DNA of 64,000 nucleotides from Jeongeupia sp. USM3 (GCF_001808185.1 NZ_CP017668.1:2542001-2606000); one strand, 5' to 3'. Counted from the first letter of the stretch, positions 17,128 through 26,301 are shown. Numbers and translations: made by a program. The notes: a model not told the origin generated them from the letters alone.

Positions 17128-17145
17128 CCGGCCTTGCGGCCGGGG

Positions 17146-17667
17146 TCATCCCAGTTCGGTCAGAATGCGCTTGAGCAGGTTTTCCAGCGTGTCGCGCTCA
17201 TCGTCGCTCAGGACGTTGAAGACGTTATGAACCCGATCGCGCATCTGCGGCAAGAAACGCTGCACGAGTTCGTCGCCTTCCGGTGCCAGCCGCAGGTCGA
17301 CGCGGCGACGGTCTTCGCCATTCGGCGAACGGGTCAGCAGCTTCTTGGCAACAAGCTCGTCGCAGATCCGCGTGACGTTGGCGCGCGATTCACCGGTCGC
17401 ATCGGCCAGCTCGGACGGGTTCAGCGCGCATTCGGGCGAGCTGAACAGCATCATCAGCGCGGTGAAGCTCACCGCATTGAGTTCGTACTCGCGCAGGAAG
17501 GCATTCGATTGCGCTGCCTGCGCCATCTGGATATGGCGGATCAGGTGGGTCAGGATCACGTTCTGCCGCGTCTGCCGGGCGTCGGGCGCGGTGGCGCGGG
17601 CGCAGACGCGATCGATTTTGTCTTCGACCGGGACGAAGCACAGTGGGGTGGCAAGTCGACTGTTCAT
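17146..17667 (-). CDS. MarR-family transcriptional regulator (EmrR-like)
   Basis: A 173-residue MarR-family winged-helix protein. The DNA-binding region spans about residues 80-130 (NPSELADATGESRANVTRICDELVAKKLLTRSP, with the wing NGEDRRRVDLRL). The N-terminal 45 residues resemble EmrR/MprA-type proteins. It is expected to be a ligand-released repressor of the tripartite pump encoded directly downstream, the same gene order as emrRAB. Upstream of the start, TAACT and AGTTTA arms (17686-17697 region) around TGAAT could be its own operator. The gene ends at a strong terminator. Confidence 0.88.
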   Translation of the reverse strand: MNSRLATPLCFVPVEDKIDRVCARATAPDARQTRQNVILTHLIRHIQMAQAAQSNAFLREYELNAVSFTALMMLFSSPECALNPSELADATGESRANVTRICDELVAKKLLTRSPNGEDRRRVDLRLAPEGDELVQRFLPQMRDRVHNVFNVLSDDERDTLENLLKRILTELG

Positions 17668-17830
17668 TTTTTGATTATATCTAACTTGAATAGTTTATTG
17701 CAACCGCAATCGCCGCGACCGGGACCGCAGTGTCGCGACGATGCCACAGAGCGTAGCGAAATGCGGATGCCAATGGCTTGACCTCGAGCAAGCCCTGCCG
17801 TCCGCCGGGGTCGAGCATGCCGGTATGACG

Positions 17831-17860
17831 CAACTTACCGCCAGCCGTGGCGGCAAGTTG
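17831..17860. repeat. Strong inverted repeat between marR and rsuA-like genes
   Basis: Thirteen-base arms CAACTTACCGCCA and TGGCGGCAAGTTG with a single A-C mismatch and a four-base loop. No T-run follows in either direction, so it is not a standard terminator. It may be a REP-like element or a regulatory hairpin in the 5' region of the pseudouridine synthase gene. Confidence 0.6.
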
Positions 17861-17936
17861 TGTTGATCGTGCAACAGTTCGGGCCGCAACGACCGGTGCT
17901 GTACGTGCCGGCGCGCATGCGCTAGCCTCTGGCCGC

Positions 17937-18650
17937 ATGAAGAAAACGACGCTAGACCGCATCCTGCAGAGCCAGGGATTCGGCACCCGCAAGGGCTGCC
18001 AGCAACTGATCAACGACGGCGAGGTACTCGTCGACGGTGAGCCCGCCAGCGGCTACAAGCTGCCGCTCGACCCGGCCGGCATGGTGCTGACGGTGTTCGG
18101 CGAGGAATGGCCGGTGCGCGAGCACGTCTACATCGTGCTGAACAAGCCCGGCAACATCGAATGCTCGCGCAAGCCCAGCCACCACCCGGGCGTGCACACG
18201 CTGCTGCCCGAGCAGTTCCTCTGGCGCGACGTGCAGCCGGTGGGCCGGCTCGACCACGACACCACCGGCATGCTGCTGCTGTCCGACGACGGCGCTTTCA
18301 TCCATACCCAGGGCCATCCGAAGCACCACCAGAACAAGGTCTATGTCGCGACGCTCAAGCACGAGGTCGACGAATCGCTGGTCGAGCAGCTGCTCGCGGG
18401 TGTCAAGCTCGTCGACGAGCCGGCGCCGATCGCCGCGCTGGCGGCAAGGCTGATCGACCCGCTGCACGTCGAGATGACGCTCGATCAGGGCAAGTACCAT
18501 CAGGTGAAGCGTATGCTCGCCGCCGCCGGCAACCGTTGCGAGGCGCTGGTGCGCTCGCAGATCGGCGGACTGACGCTCGACAGCCTCGGTCTGGCCGAGG
18601 GCGAGTGGTGCTACCTCGACGACGGGATGCTCGCCAAGCTGAACGGATGA
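17937..18650 (+). CDS. RsuA/RluB-family pseudouridine synthase
   Basis: A 237-residue enzyme with an N-terminal S4 RNA-binding domain (about residues 1-50) and the pseudouridine synthase core. The catalytic aspartate is Asp106 in VGRLDHDTTGMLLL; the segments YIVLNKPGNIECS and KYHQVKRMLAAAGN are typical. Best match is RsuA, which modifies U516 of 16S rRNA, but the RluB/E/F paralogues acting on 23S rRNA cannot be excluded. The ATG at 17937 follows the sequence GCATGCGCTAGCC with no clear ribosome site. The downstream gene overlaps its stop by four bases. Confidence 0.85.
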   Translation: MKKTTLDRILQSQGFGTRKGCQQLINDGEVLVDGEPASGYKLPLDPAGMVLTVFGEEWPVREHVYIVLNKPGNIECSRKPSHHPGVHTLLPEQFLWRDVQPVGRLDHDTTGMLLLSDDGAFIHTQGHPKHHQNKVYVATLKHEVDESLVEQLLAGVKLVDEPAPIAALAARLIDPLHVEMTLDQGKYHQVKRMLAAAGNRCEALVRSQIGGLTLDSLGLAEGEWCYLDDGMLAKLNG

Positions 18651-19699
18651 ACGCGCTGACGCTGTACGCCGGCGCCGAAGCGCTGGCGCGGATCCGCCGC
18701 GACGGTTTCGACCCGGAGCTGTTCAGCCACGTCGGCGCCGCCGCCGGCGGGCCGAAATGGCTGGTGCTCTCAAGGCTGGACCGCGCGGTGTTCGGCGAGT
18801 GGCAGGCGCGGCGCACCACGAGGCTGACCGCGGTCGGCGCGTCGATCGGCGCGTGGCGGCTTGCCTGCCTGGCGCAGCGCGACCCGCTGGCGGCGCTGAC
18901 CCGTTTCGAGACCGCCTACCTCGGCCAGCGCTACAGCGAACGTCCCGACATCGCCGAGGTCACCGCCGAGGCGCGCCGCTTGCTCGACGTGCTGCTCGGC
19001 CCGAGCGGCGCCGCCGAGATCGCCGCGAACCCGCTGTTCGCGCTCAACATCGTCGTCGCCCGCCGCGTCCACGGCCGCGACGCCGGCTGGGGCGAAAAGG
19101 CCGCGCTGGCGCGGATGGTGCTCGCCAATGCACTGAGCCGGCCCGCACTGGGGCGCCACCTGCAGCGCTACGTGCTGCATGCCGGCGAGCCGGTGCATTA
19201 CCGCGACGACGGCATTCCGACCGGCCATGCGCCGCTGGCCGCAAACGACGTTGCCGCCACGCTGATGGCAACGGCGGCGATCCCCGGCGTGATCTCGCCG
19301 GTCCACGACCTGCCGGGCCTGCCGGCCGGTGCGTATTACGACGGCGGGCTGATCGACTACCACATGGACCTGCCGCTGGCCGAGCCGCAAGGGCTGATGC
19401 TGCTGCCGCATTTTTCCGAGCGCGTCGTCACCGGCTGGCTCGACCAGTTCCTGCCGTGGCGCAAGCCGCAGCATCTGGCCCGCACCTTGCTGGTCGTGCC
19501 GTCGGCCGACTGGATTGCCCGGCTGCCCGGCGGGCGGATTCCGAGCCGGCGCGATTTCAGGCACTTCCACGGCCGCGATGCCGAACGGATCAGGGCGTGG
19601 CAGACCGCGGTGGCGGCCGGCGACTGGCTGGCGGACGAATTCCGCGGGCTGGTCGAGAGCGGCCGGATCATCGACGCGATCCAGCCGCTGCCACGCTAG
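18647..19699 (+). CDS. Patatin-like phospholipase family protein
   Basis: A 350-residue protein with a patatin-type serine hydrolase arrangement. The nucleophile motif GASIG places the serine at residue 67, an early glycine-rich oxyanion segment (GAAAGGPKW) lies near residue 30, and the catalytic aspartate is in YYDGGLIDYH. It should be a cytoplasmic acyl hydrolase acting on lipids; the exact substrate is unknown. The start overlaps the stop of the pseudouridine synthase (ATGA), so the two are translationally coupled. Its TAG stop lies inside the GCTAGC target of the IS481 element that begins two bases later, but the coding sequence is intact. Confidence 0.8.
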   Translation: MNALTLYAGAEALARIRRDGFDPELFSHVGAAAGGPKWLVLSRLDRAVFGEWQARRTTRLTAVGASIGAWRLACLAQRDPLAALTRFETAYLGQRYSERPDIAEVTAEARRLLDVLLGPSGAAEIAANPLFALNIVVARRVHGRDAGWGEKAALARMVLANALSRPALGRHLQRYVLHAGEPVHYRDDGIPTGHAPLAANDVAATLMATAAIPGVISPVHDLPGLPAGAYYDGGLIDYHMDLPLAEPQGLMLLPHFSERVVTGWLDQFLPWRKPQHLARTLLVVPSADWIARLPGGRIPSRRDFRHFHGRDAERIRAWQTAVAAGDWLADEFRGLVESGRIIDAIQPLPR

Positions 19700-20746
19700 C
19701 TGTGAAGGTTCAATAGGTTGTTTCGGGTGTTCACCCGGAGAAGTTCTGCGAGACTGGAAATCGCCAACCCCCCAGTCACAGAACAAGACACCGGATGAAC
19801 ACACATAAGAATGCCCGACTGACGTATCTGCGTCGCCTGGAAATGGTTCAGGACATCACCGAGCATGGTTTGTCGACCGCGGCGGCGGCGGCACGCCATG
19901 GCGTAAGCGCGGTCACCACCCGCAAGTGGCTGGGCCGCTATCTGGTCGGCGGCGCGGCTGCCTTGCTCGACAAATCCTCGCGTCCCGAGCGCTCGCCACG
20001 TGCCATTGCGCCCAGCGTTGCCCTGACGATCATCGAATTGCGTCGCAAGCTGTTCCTGCAGGCTCGCATCGCAAGCTATATCGGCGTGTCCAAAGCAACC
20101 GTCAGTCGCGTGCTGCGACACGCAGGGCTATCGCGGTTAAGCGACCTGCAGCCCGCAGAGCCTGTGCAGCGCTACGAGCGCGAAACGCCCGGCGAACTGC
20201 TGCACGTCGACATCAAGAAGCTCGCCCGCTTCGAGCAGGTCGGCCATCGCATCACCGGCGATCGTCGCCAGAACAGCCGAAACAGCGGCTGGGAATATCT
20301 GTTCGTGGCGATCGACGACCATAGTCGCATCGCCTTCACCCGACTCTACCCCGACGAGCGCCGCGCCAGCGCCATCGACTTCCTGCGTGCGGCCAACGAC
20401 TACTTCAAAACGCTGGGCGTACCGCTCCAGCGCCTGATCACCGATAACGGGCCCGCCTTCCGCTCCCATGACTTCGGCCGCGTTTGCGTTGAACTGGGCA
20501 TTAAGCAGAGGTTCACCCGCGCCTACCGACCGCAAACCAACGGCAAGGCCGAGCGCTTCATCCAGTCCGCGCTGCGCGAATGGGCCTACGGCCAAACCTA
20601 TCAACACTCGGATGAGCGCGGCGCAGTCCTGAGGTATTGGAATCATTATTACAACTGGCACCGTCCGCATCACGGCATCGGCTGCCACGTGCCCATGTCC
20701 CGTCTCTCAGCAACGAAAAACAACGTCTTGACTCTTCACAGCTAGC
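19695..20746 (+). mobile_element. Complete IS481-family insertion sequence with 6-base target duplication
   Basis: The element spans 19701-20740 (1040 bases). Its ends are inverted repeats, AGCTGTGAAGGTTCAA on the left and AGCTGTGAAGAGTCAA read inward from the right, with TGTGAAG as the outermost bases. GCTAGC is duplicated on both sides (19695-19700 and 20741-20746), matching the NCTAGN target preference of IS481. It has inserted exactly at the stop codon of the patatin gene and ahead of a family 1 palindromic repeat. The ends and transposase are intact, so the element may be active. Confidence 0.93.
19795..20745 (+). CDS. IS481-family transposase
   Basis: A 316-residue DDE transposase. An N-terminal helix-turn-helix (residues about 10-60, with VSAVTTRKWLGRYL) is followed by the integrase core with ELLHVDIKKL and FVAIDDHSRIAF, then ITDNGPAF and the glutamate in NGKAERFIQSALREW. 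This gives an intact D-D-E set. It catalyses movement of the element. The last serine codon and the TAG stop are supplied by the duplicated target sequence GCTAGC rather than by the element itself. No frameshift or premature stop is seen. Confidence 0.95.
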   Translation: MNTHKNARLTYLRRLEMVQDITEHGLSTAAAAARHGVSAVTTRKWLGRYLVGGAAALLDKSSRPERSPRAIAPSVALTIIELRRKLFLQARIASYIGVSKATVSRVLRHAGLSRLSDLQPAEPVQRYERETPGELLHVDIKKLARFEQVGHRITGDRRQNSRNSGWEYLFVAIDDHSRIAFTRLYPDERRASAIDFLRAANDYFKTLGVPLQRLITDNGPAFRSHDFGRVCVELGIKQRFTRAYRPQTNGKAERFIQSALREWAYGQTYQHSDERGAVLRYWNHYYNWHRPHHGIGCHVPMSRLSATKNNVLTLHS

Positions 20747-20871
20747 GCCGTTCGCCAAACGCGGCTGGCCGCGTTGGACTCGCTTGCCGTACTTGCTCGT
20801 ACTGTCGCGACCGGAGGGAATCCCTGTGGGACGCTTCGTCCGCCTTGCCAGCCGCGTTTCGTGAATGGCGC
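20745..20871. repeat. Palindromic repeat family 1, long copy with 25-base arms
   Basis: Imperfect palindrome: arms at 20745-20769 and 20847-20871 pair at 22 of 25 positions. The centre contains CTTGCCGTACTTGCTCGTAC and GTCGCGACCGG, shared with other copies. It follows the patatin gene (now separated from it by the IS481 insertion) and precedes the end of the convergent DUF2520 gene. Confidence 0.7.
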
Positions 20872-20879
20872 TTTGGATG

Positions 20880-21764
20880 TCAGCCGGCCAGCAGCGCCGC
20901 CAGCGCCCGCCGCTGTGCGTCGTCGAGCTGTGCCAGCGGCAAGGTTGCGCGGCCGAGCGCGAGGTAGGCGTCGCGGGCCGGCTGCTCGTCGATGACGGCC
21001 AGATGCCGTGCGACGGTGCCGGCATCGCCGCGCGCGATCGGCCCGGTCAGCGCCGCAACGGGGCCGAGCTCGAGCGCATTGTCCAGCGTCTGCCGCATCA
21101 GCGGGCCGAGCACCGCCAGTGCGTCGTCCGGCGCGATGCCGGCCTGTGCGGCGAGCCGCTGCGCCAGCGCGACCAGCGCCACCAGATAGTTCGACCCCGT
21201 CACCATCGCCGCGTGATACGCGGCCTTGCCGCCATCGGCGAGCGTGAAAGGCCGGCCGCCGAAGGCTTGCGCCAGCGCGCCCAGCGTCGCCGGCGCATCG
21301 CCGTCGATCGCGCACGGCGTGCCGGCGAGCCGGCCGAGCGCACGCGCCGGGTCGGCGAAGCTCAGCGCCGGGTGCAGGCTGCCGGTCAGCGCGCCGCGCG
21401 CGGCCAGCGGTGCCAGCACGGCGGCGTCGAGTGCGCCGCTGGCGTGGAAGACCAGATCGCCGTCGCGGACCACATCCTGCGCGGCAAGCGCGGCCGCGAC
21501 CGGTGCAATGTCGCCGTCGCCGGTCGCGATCAGCCACAGCGCTGCGGGCGGCAGTCCGGCCAGCGCGTCGCGGGGTTCGCCGGCGCCGATGAAGCCGGCC
21601 GCGGCATCGGCGCTGGCGATGCTGCGGCAGACGATGGCGCCGACCGCGACGGCCCCGGCGTCGCGCCAGGCGCGCGCGAGCGTGCGGCCGAGCCGGCCGC
21701 CGCCGATCAGGTTGAGTCGCGGTGCGGCGTGTGCGGGCGGCTGGACTAGAGTAGAAGGCGACAT
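20880..21764 (-). CDS. Rossmann-fold and DUF2520 domain protein
   Basis: A 294-residue protein with an N-terminal NAD(P)-binding Rossmann segment (LIGGGRLGRTLARAW, residues about 17-31), related to F420-dependent NADP oxidoreductases. A C-terminal DUF2520 helical domain follows (MVTGSNYLVALVALAQRLA and the LMRQTLDNALELGP segment). The substrate is unknown; relatives are often found near pantothenate or redox genes. The start ATG (21762-21764) is preferred because the open frame upstream gives no match to the family. It is divergent from the SEL1-like gene and converges with the IS481/patatin region. Confidence 0.75.
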   Translation of the reverse strand: MSPSTLVQPPAHAAPRLNLIGGGRLGRTLARAWRDAGAVAVGAIVCRSIASADAAAGFIGAGEPRDALAGLPPAALWLIATGDGDIAPVAAALAAQDVVRDGDLVFHASGALDAAVLAPLAARGALTGSLHPALSFADPARALGRLAGTPCAIDGDAPATLGALAQAFGGRPFTLADGGKAAYHAAMVTGSNYLVALVALAQRLAAQAGIAPDDALAVLGPLMRQTLDNALELGPVAALTGPIARGDAGTVARHLAVIDEQPARDAYLALGRATLPLAQLDDAQRRALAALLAG

Positions 21765-21863
21765 GGATGACGGCGGTTTCAGATTGATCCGATAGTGTAC
21801 GCCGCGCCGATTCTGATAAAAGCACCCGGTAGAATTGTCTGGTCCGATGTGCAGGAGGTCGAT

Positions 21864-22292
21864 ATGGGAGCGCCCGAAGCGGCGACCGCGGATTTTCGCG
21901 GCGCCTGCCAGCAGTTCGCCGATCCGGCGAGCCGCGAAGCGGCGATCGTGCGGTTCCGCTGGCTTGCCGACGCCGGCCATCCGGCCGCCTGCTACAACAC
22001 CGGCGTGCTGCTGCTCGCCGGCCGCGAGCTTGCCGCCGACGATGTCGCGGCCGAGCACTATCTGCGCCGGGCCGCGGCCCTGCGTTACACCGGCAGCCTG
22101 CGGCCGCTGGCCATGATGGCCTTGCGCGGCCGGCTCGCCGCAACTCGCGGTGCGGGCGGCGACGTCCGCCGCTATCTGGCCAGCCAGTGGTTCGCCCGCG
22201 GCTGGCAGGCCGGCGACGCCGAGGCGCGCAGGCTGATGCTGCGGCACCTGTCGTGCCTGTCCGGCTGCCTGCTGCTGTGCCCGTGGCGCTGA
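21864..22292 (+). CDS. Small SEL1/TPR-like repeat protein
   Basis: A 142-residue cytoplasmic protein with helix-turn-helix repeats of the SEL1/TPR kind: AAIVRFRWLADAGHPAACYNTGVLLLAG and AAEHYLRRAAALRYTGSLRPLAMM. The C-terminus is short and hydrophobic with three cysteines. The ATG at 21864 is chosen because CAGGAGG stands about five bases before it; an earlier in-frame start is not supported. It is a single gene with its own terminator. Function is unknown; such repeats mediate protein contacts. Confidence 0.65.
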   Translation: MGAPEAATADFRGACQQFADPASREAAIVRFRWLADAGHPAACYNTGVLLLAGRELAADDVAAEHYLRRAAALRYTGSLRPLAMMALRGRLAATRGAGGDVRRYLASQWFARGWQAGDAEARRLMLRHLSCLSGCLLLCPWR

Positions 22293-22298
22293 ATGCAG

Positions 22299-22323
22299 AA
22301 AAGGCCGCTTTCGCGGCCTTTTT
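22299..22323 (+). terminator. Intrinsic terminator of the SEL1-like gene
   Basis: Hairpin AAAAGGCCGC/GCGGCCTTTT with loop TTTC, followed by T residues. It begins seven bases after the stop. Confidence 0.88.
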
Positions 22324-22359
22324 CATGTGGCGGAGCTCAGCCCCGCCGGGGCGTCGTGC

Positions 22360-22437
22360 TCAGCTTTTGGCGGTGGCGTGACCGCTCGTTTCTTCGCTAG
22401 GGCGTGACCGCTTACTTCTTCGCGATGGCGTGACCGC

Positions 22438-22463
<26 letters not shown>
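22360..22463 (-). repeat. Four tandem 26-base units over the 3' end of the 6-phosphogluconate dehydrogenase gene
   Basis: Units 22438-22463, 22412-22437, 22386-22411 and 22360-22385 are successive copies of the sequence that encodes the protein's C-terminus and stop (GHAIAKK-stop on the minus strand). The first two differ at only two positions; the outer two are more diverged. Since 26 is not a multiple of three, only the innermost copy is translated. The pattern points to duplication by replication slippage. Confidence 0.85.
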
Positions 22464-23349
<886 letters not shown>

Positions 23350-23566
23350 GCGAGTATCCTTTTTCTGATGCGGAGCGAGGCAGAGCGATGTGCCGGGCTC
23401 GCGGGGGCAGGGCACCGTTTGGGTGCCGCATCACGGTAGCGGGGTGCCGCTCAAACGCATAGTTTGGCACCGGGTACCACAGTCACTGTATCGGGAATTA
23501 TCGCATCGGGGATGGCCCGTAGTGGCAAACACTTCGCTACGCCGCGGCGCAACACCGCGGCAAAGC

Positions 23567-23608
23567 TTGATCTGGATTAAGTCGCGCCGGCGGCCGCAAG
23601 GCTATGTT
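23567..23608 (+). promoter_or_regulatory. FNR/ANR-type site and -10 element of the ubiUVT promoter
   Basis: TTGATCTGGATTAA at 23567-23580 matches the FNR consensus TTGAT-N4-ATCAA at nine of ten positions. TATGTT at 23603-23608 is a fair -10 box, placing transcription start near 23615 and the FNR centre near -41.5, the standard activating position. Anaerobic induction of ubiUVT by FNR is known in E. coli. Confidence 0.7.
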
Positions 23609-23633
23609 CTTGCCCCAAACGCGAGGAGAGTCC

Positions 23634-24632
23634 ATGCCCAAGCCGCAGCTCGTCTGTCCCGCCGGCAGCCTGCCGGCGCTGAAGGCCGCGATCGACCACG
23701 GTGCCGATACCGTCTATCTCGGCTTCAAGAATGCCACCAACGCGCGCAACTTCGCCGGGTTGAACTTCGGCGACGCGCAGATCCGCGACGGCGTCGCCTA
23801 CGCGCATGCGCGCGGCCGCGAGGTGCTGGTTGCGATCAATACCTACGCGCAGGCCGGTCGGCTGAGCGAGTGGCACCGGGCGATCGACCAGGCCGCCGAG
23901 TTCGGCGTTGACGCGGTGATCCTCGCCGACCTCGGCCTGCTGGCGTACGCGCACCGCACCCATCCGCAGCTGCGCCTGCACCTGTCGGTGCAGGGCTCGG
24001 CGACCAATGCCGACGCGATCAATCTGGCGCACGAGTGCTTCGGCGTGCGCCGCGCCGTGCTGCCGCGGGTGCTGACCCTGCCACAGGTCGAGGCGGTGAT
24101 CGGCAAGACGCCGGTCGAGATCGAGGTCTTCGGTTTCGGCAGCCTGTGCGTGATGGCTGAAGGGCGTTGCATCCTCAGCAGCTACGCGACCGGCCAGTCG
24201 CCGAACACCCACGGCGTGTGCTCGCCGGCCGGCTTCGTGCGCTGGGAGCCGCAGGGCAAGGCCATGGACGCGCGGCTCGCCGGCATCCTGATCGACCGCT
24301 ACGAAGAGGGCGAGCCGGCCGGCTATCCGACGCTGTGCAAGGGCCGCTTCGACGTCGAGGGCGACACCTATTACGCGCTCGAGGAGCCGACCAGCCTGAA
24401 CACGCTGGCGGTACTGCCCGAGCTGATCCGCATCGGCGTCGCGGCGATCAAGGTCGAAGGCCGCCAGCGCAGCCCGGCCTACGTGACCGCGGTGACCAAG
24501 ACCTTGCGCGCGGCGATCGACGCCGCCGGCGACGCGCGCTACAGCGTCAAGCCGGCGTGGCTCGACGCGCTGGCGCCCTTGTCCGAAGGCCACCAGCAGA
24601 CGCTGGGCGCCTACAACCGGCCGTGGCGTTGA
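23634..24632 (+). CDS. ubiU: O2-independent ubiquinone biosynthesis protein UbiU (U32 peptidase-like)
   Basis: A 332-residue U32-family protein. Four cysteines at residues 172, 179, 196 and 235 (GSLCVMAEGRC, HGVCSPAG, TLCKG) correspond to the [4Fe-4S] ligands of E. coli UbiU (YhbU). Together with UbiV it hydroxylates the ubiquinone ring without O2, using prephenate as oxygen donor. The ATG at 23634 has GAGGAGAG eight or so bases upstream; an upstream in-frame start lacks a ribosome site. ubiV follows after 14 bases. The FNR-type site upstream fits expression at low oxygen. Confidence 0.93.
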   Translation: MPKPQLVCPAGSLPALKAAIDHGADTVYLGFKNATNARNFAGLNFGDAQIRDGVAYAHARGREVLVAINTYAQAGRLSEWHRAIDQAAEFGVDAVILADLGLLAYAHRTHPQLRLHLSVQGSATNADAINLAHECFGVRRAVLPRVLTLPQVEAVIGKTPVEIEVFGFGSLCVMAEGRCILSSYATGQSPNTHGVCSPAGFVRWEPQGKAMDARLAGILIDRYEEGEPAGYPTLCKGRFDVEGDTYYALEEPTSLNTLAVLPELIRIGVAAIKVEGRQRSPAYVTAVTKTLRAAIDAAGDARYSVKPAWLDALAPLSEGHQQTLGAYNRPWR

Positions 24633-24646
24633 TGGAGGAAAAACGC

Positions 24647-25528
24647 ATGCAACTCACCCTTGGCCCCCTGCTGTACTACTGGCCGCGCCAGACCGTGCTC
24701 GATTTCTATGCCGAAGCCGCGGGCTGGCCGGTCGATACCGTCTACCTCGGCGAGGTCGTCTGCGCGCGCCGGCACGAACTCAAGCTCGCCGACTGGCTGG
24801 CGCTGGCCGCCGACCTGTCCGCCGCCGGCAAGCAGGTCGTGCTCAGCTCGCAGGCGCTGCTCGAGTCGTCGGGCGACTTGATCGGGCTGAAGAAGCTGAT
24901 CGGATCGGGCTTCGCGATCGAAGCCAACGACCTCGGCGCGGTGAAGCTGGCGCGTGACGCCGGCCGGCCCTTCGTTGCCGGTCCGCACCTGAACATCTAC
25001 AACGGCCCGGCGCTCGACTGGTTCGCCGCCGCCGGCGCGACGCGCTGGCTGCCGCCGCTCGAAGCCAGCCGCGAGACGGTGGCGGCGGTGCTCGCCGAAA
25101 AGACCGTGCCGATCGAGACCGAGCTCTTCGCCCACGGCCGCCTGCCGCTGGCGTTCTCGGCGCGCTGCTTTACCGCAAGGCACTACGACCTGAACAAGGA
25201 CGCGTGCGAGTTCAAGTGCATCGACCACCCCGACGGACTGACGATGACGACGCGCGAGGGCCAGGACTTCCTCTGCATCAACGGCATCCAGACGATGTCG
25301 GCGGCCTGCCATTCGCTGTGGCACGACCTCGGCGACCTCGCCGGCGTCGATGCGCTGCGCATCAGCCCGCAGCAGCACCATACCGGCGAGATCGTCGCCG
25401 CCTACGCCGCGCGGCTGGCCGGCGACGCGGTGAACGCCGAGCCGGCGCGCTGGAACCCGGAGGGCTGGGTCGACGGCTACTGGCGCGGCGAAGCCGGCAT
25501 CCATCCGATACAGGAGCACCGACCATGA
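24647..25528 (+). CDS. ubiV: O2-independent ubiquinone biosynthesis protein UbiV (U32 peptidase-like)
   Basis: A 293-residue U32-family partner of UbiU. The N-terminus LGPLLYYWPRQTVLDFY and the cysteine-containing region (FSARCFTARHYDLNKDACEFKC..., then FLCING) match UbiV (YhbV), whose four cysteines bind a [4Fe-4S] cluster. It acts with UbiU in anaerobic ring hydroxylation. GGAGG at 24634-24638 favours the ATG at 24647, though an ATG at 24632 is in frame. Its stop overlaps the ubiT start (ATGA), indicating translational coupling. Confidence 0.93.
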   Translation: MQLTLGPLLYYWPRQTVLDFYAEAAGWPVDTVYLGEVVCARRHELKLADWLALAADLSAAGKQVVLSSQALLESSGDLIGLKKLIGSGFAIEANDLGAVKLARDAGRPFVAGPHLNIYNGPALDWFAAAGATRWLPPLEASRETVAAVLAEKTVPIETELFAHGRLPLAFSARCFTARHYDLNKDACEFKCIDHPDGLTMTTREGQDFLCINGIQTMSAACHSLWHDLGDLAGVDALRISPQQHHTGEIVAAYAARLAGDAVNAEPARWNPEGWVDGYWRGEAGIHPIQEHRP

Positions 25529-25953
25529 CATTCACCGGCATGCTGTTTCCGCTGCTGCGCCGCCTGCCCGAAGCGCCACCGGGGCAGGCGCTGGCACTGG
25601 CGCTGAACCTGGTCCGCCAGCGGCTGTGGCCCGACGAGGACTTCGGCTGGCTGCAGGCGCGGCGCATCCGCTTCGAGGTCGCCGACCTCGGCCGCGGCGT
25701 CACCGTCGGCTTTGCGGGCGGCCGCTTCCGCGGCGAGGCGCCGCCGGCCGACGTGACCTTTGCCGCGTCGTTTGCCGACTACTGGGCGATCGCTCGGCGC
25801 GATGCCGATCCGGACACGCTGTTCTTCCAGCGCCGGCTGACGATTTCCGGCGACACCGAACTCGGCCTGCAGCTGAAGAACCTGCTCGATGCGACCGACT
25901 GGGCGCCGCTGCTCGCGCTGCTGCCGGCCCCGCTGCGGCCGGCTGCGGTGTGA
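25525..25953 (+). CDS. ubiT: Ubiquinone biosynthesis accessory factor UbiT (SCP2 domain)
   Basis: A 142-residue SCP2-domain lipid-binding protein. The core FEVADLGRGVTVGFAGGRF ... ADVTFAASFADYWAIA ... DTLFFQRRLTISGDTELGLQLKNLLD is typical of UbiT (YhbT), including the GDTELGL segment. It is needed for both anaerobic ubiquinone synthesis and the shift between aerobic and anaerobic pathways, probably presenting the hydrophobic intermediates. It is the third gene of the coupled ubiUVT operon. The C-terminus is short and proline/alanine rich. Confidence 0.9.
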   Translation: MTFTGMLFPLLRRLPEAPPGQALALALNLVRQRLWPDEDFGWLQARRIRFEVADLGRGVTVGFAGGRFRGEAPPADVTFAASFADYWAIARRDADPDTLFFQRRLTISGDTELGLQLKNLLDATDWAPLLALLPAPLRPAAV

Positions 25954-26039
25954 CGGTTGTCATGCATGCGCCGGCGGCCGGATGAGGCTTTTTCTCTCGG
26001 TTTGACCGGAGATTCCGTCTGAATGTTGGCTTTTGTCCG

Positions 26040-26283
26040 TGCTTTTGCTGGGTACAAGGCGGTTCCGGGATGCCGACGCGGCCGGCAACAAGATCGGCGA
26101 CAGTGCCGGCAATTGCCGCGCTGGACGTACTCGCTGTCGCAGAAGACCAGCGCCTACGCCGACCTGCACTACACGATGAACGGGAAGAACGGCGCGGTCG
26201 GCGCCGACGGCCCGGGCAACCCGGCGTACACCAACGACGCCGATACCTACCGCGTGCTGTTCGGCACCTATACCGACTTCTGA
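26040..26283 (+). pseudogene. Remnant of a trimeric porin gene, C-terminal strands only
   Basis: The frame ending at 26283 from about 26119 reads WTYSLSQKTSAYADLHYTM ... YRVLFGTYTDF, resembling the last beta strands of Neisseriales/Burkholderiales porins, which end in an aromatic residue. Upstream, a porin-loop-like stretch (DADAAGNKIGDSAGN) lies in another frame, and no N-terminus or signal peptide exists. A full porin would be about 350 residues, so most of the gene is lost. A terminator hairpin follows directly. Confidence 0.55.
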
Positions 26284-26301
26284 TCCGGATTCCGGGCGTG
26301 A

